Assembly: GCF_036014015.1 (NCBI RefSeq)
Contig: NZ_CP107905.1
Span: forward strand, 2,480,001 to 2,544,000
Reading direction: 5' to 3'
DNA length: 64,000 nucleotides
Source: Streptomyces sp. NBC_00457
GTDB taxonomy: Bacteria; Actinomycetota; Actinomycetes; Streptomycetales; Streptomycetaceae
Made by a program: the position numbers and the translations under genes. Positions within the stretch are counted from its first letter, which is position 1; the number at the start of each line of letters is the position of its first letter. The notes below the pieces were generated by a model. The model saw only the letters and a program-made list of their open reading frames with translations. It had not been told where the DNA came from and ran no database searches. Below, one piece after another: positions 62,592-64,000 of this stretch.

Positions 62592-63326
62592 TCAGCTCCC
62601 GGCAGAGGCGCCCCGGCGCCGTACGAGCCACGCACCGCCCGCGACAACGAGCAGCGCCACGACCGCCACGCCGACGAAGAGCCCGGTCGAGCTGTCCTCG
62701 TCCTTGTTCTCGTCCGTGGCGTTGGCGGCCGCTTCCGCGGTCGCGGTGTCGGTGGCCGTTTCGGTGGGGGTGGGAGTCGGGCTGGGGGTCGGGCTCGCGG
62801 TCGGGCTGGGGCTGATGGGGGTGGCGCCCGGGGCGGCGGCCTTCAACTCCAGGACCGGCGCGGGCTGTTCGCCTTCCTCGCCGCCGGTGGGAAGCTCGAT
62901 CCAGCGGGAGACCTCGCCGTCGCTGTAGGTCTCGACGGTCTTGAACGCGATCTCCTTGGCGTCAGGCAACTGCCGCACCTTCACCTTGTACTCGGCGTCG
63001 ACACCGGTCGCGAGCTTGGCCCCGCCGACGGTGTAGCCGTCGGCGGTGGCCTTGAACTTCCAGCCCTTGGGCGCCTCTTCGAGGGTGACGTCGGCGGGCG
63101 CGATGCCCTCGGGCAGGACGATACGCAGCTCCGTGAAGCCGGCGGTGGCTGACTCCGCCTCGGAGACGAAGGTGAGGGTGACGTTCTCGGCGAGGGCCTG
63201 CGTCTTGTCAGCCTCGACTTCCGCGTGGGCGGCGGCCGGTGCGGCCAGAGCGAGGGTGGCGGTCAGCGCGGCGGCGCCGACTAGAGCGGCCCGGCGTGCC
63301 AGACGGGCAGCGTGATGGGTGGACAT
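62592..63326 (-). CDS. ycnI: YcnI-family copper-binding membrane protein
   Basis: About 244 residues. The signal peptide ends AAPAAA and the mature protein begins His-Ala-Glu (AHAEVEADKTQALAENVTLT), the N-terminal His copper-binding site of YcnI/DUF1775. The beta-sandwich holds TAGFTELRIVLPEGIAPAD and WKFKATADGYTVGG. A (PT/PS)n linker and one C-terminal helix (LFVGVAVVALLVVAGGAWLV) with VRRR anchor it. The ATG at 63326 has AAGGAG six bases upstream. Functions in copper delivery with CopC/CopD-type proteins in known systems. Confidence 0.92.
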   Translation of the reverse strand: MSTHHAARLARRAALVGAAALTATLALAAPAAAHAEVEADKTQALAENVTLTFVSEAESATAGFTELRIVLPEGIAPADVTLEEAPKGWKFKATADGYTVGGAKLATGVDAEYKVKVRQLPDAKEIAFKTVETYSDGEVSRWIELPTGGEEGEQPAPVLELKAAAPGATPISPSPTASPTPSPTPTPTETATDTATAEAAANATDENKDEDSSTGLFVGVAVVALLVVAGGAWLVRRRGASAGS

Positions 63327-63994
63327 GGGGAACTCCTTGCGCGTGAAGCCGGGCACGCCGAAGCGGCGGCCCGGGTGAGGGGACGGACTGGGACGGGTGC
63401 GTGTCCCGGTGGTCCCCTGCGCACCAGCGCATGTTCCAGGGTGAGCGTGCGTGCCGCTCTGGGCTGTGCGAAGCAGCCTGTCAGACGTACGGTCGTCGGC
63501 GCGGGCACCGTGACGGCGTCCAGCCGCGGCACCAGCCGGGCCAGTACGCCGACGGCGGCGCGGCCTGCCGCGCGGGTGGCCGTGAGCGCGGCGGCCAGGG
63601 CGGCGTCGGCGCGCTGCACCAGGCAACCCGCCGCCAGCGCGGCGACGAGATGGGCGACGGCCATCGCCGTAGAAGCGTGATGCCAGGCATGCCCGTCCTC
63701 CACATGCACGGCAGCGCCACCGCCCATGGGATGCCCCGCATGACCGGCACCCGAGTCACCGGTACCTCCCGCCACGGTCAGCGACAGATGCAGCGCGCCC
63801 TGCGCGACCAGCGTGCACACGGTGACCACGGGCAGCGAGAGCCGCCGCCGTGCGAACGGCCACACGATCACGAACTGCCCGACCGCGAACGCGGCCACCA
63901 GCCGCCACGGCACCGAGCCTTCGGCGACCGCGTCATGCCCGAGGGCGGCGAGCACGCTGCCGACGAGCGCGAACGCCGCGGCCCGCACGTGCAC
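63281..63994 (-). CDS. His-containing membrane protein upstream of ycnI
   Basis: Up to 237 residues; the start is close to the window edge (GTG at 63994, or another outside). Four or five hydrophobic segments (SVPWRLVAAFAVGQFVIVWP, LPVVTVCTLVAQGALHLSLT, MAVAHLVAALAAGCLV) surround a His-rich loop (HAGHPMGGG, HVEDGHAWHHAS) suited to metal. Similar proteins precede ycnI in many Streptomyces, so a copper role is likely. The frame runs 46 bases into the ycnI gene; the tail after RRGPP is low complexity, so the true stop may have been lost or shifted. Confidence 0.7.
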   Translation of the reverse strand: MHVRAAAFALVGSVLAALGHDAVAEGSVPWRLVAAFAVGQFVIVWPFARRRLSLPVVTVCTLVAQGALHLSLTVAGGTGDSGAGHAGHPMGGGAAVHVEDGHAWHHASTAMAVAHLVAALAAGCLVQRADAALAAALTATRAAGRAAVGVLARLVPRLDAVTVPAPTTVRLTGCFAQPRAARTLTLEHALVRRGPPGHAPVPVRPLTRAAASACPASRARSSPCPPITLPVWHAGPL

Positions 63995-64000
63995 TCCCGC

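Overview
The window is high-GC actinobacterial DNA and almost certainly comes from a Streptomyces chromosome. The basis is the strong third-position GC bias, GTG starts, purine-rich AGGAGG-type ribosome sites, an actinobacterial mce lipid-transport operon, a CebR-regulated cellulase cluster with TGGGAGCGCTCCCA boxes, large LuxR-type ATPase regulators and a secreted streptomycete-type trypsin. I see no rRNA, tRNA, CRISPR array or intact insertion sequence.

Layout. 1-5.1 kb: the 3' part of an MMPL exporter, an OmpR/histidine-kinase pair and an orphan NarL-type regulator with an atypical receiver. 5.2-9.9 kb: a GntR/FCD regulator and a probable catabolic operon (MFS carrier, AtuA/DUF1446, DUF4387, alpha/beta hydrolase) tied together by three copies of one operator. 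10-13.8 kb: MarR-MFS efflux, thioesterase-TetR and an XRE regulator, each with a palindrome near its promoter. 13.9-19 kb (minus): a PaoABCD-like Tat-exported molybdenum aldehyde oxidoreductase and its XdhC-type chaperone. 19.7-31.8 kb: a sigma factor with a membrane/proline-rich tail, then the complete mce operon (ATPase, two YrbE permeases, six Mce proteins, two Mce-associated proteins), closed by a strong terminator. 31.8-36.8 kb: glyoxylate metabolism (hydroxypyruvate isomerase, tartronate semialdehyde reductase, a broken catalase, glyoxylate carboligase) with a shared operator pair in front of both transcription units. 37.6-45.8 kb (minus): cellulose utilisation, comprising a LacI/CebR regulator, three CebR boxes, then GH12, GH3, GH6 and AA10 LPMO genes. 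45.9-49.2 kb (minus): two overlapping acyl-CoA ligases. 49.6-56 kb: a LAL regulator, trypsin, a winged-helix protein and a CorA channel. 56-59.7 kb: small secreted protein, beta carbonic anhydrase, SulP bicarbonate/anion transporter and a lipoprotein. 59.8-64 kb: copper proteins (CopC-CopD-YtkA fusion, YcnI, a His-containing membrane protein) and a DUF6174-like lipoprotein.

How the parts work together. Most modules pair a transporter or secreted enzyme with a local regulator whose operator can be read in the sequence. The least expected structure is a pair of about 110-nt hairpin elements with identical 30-nt loops and covarying 19-bp stems: one lies in the leader of an acyl-CoA ligase, the other is inserted in frame inside the neighbouring LAL regulator gene. 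Other oddities are a CorA gene that appears to start at AUC, a sigma factor with a membrane anchor immediately upstream of mce, and remnants of a catalase, an MFS carrier and a transposase.
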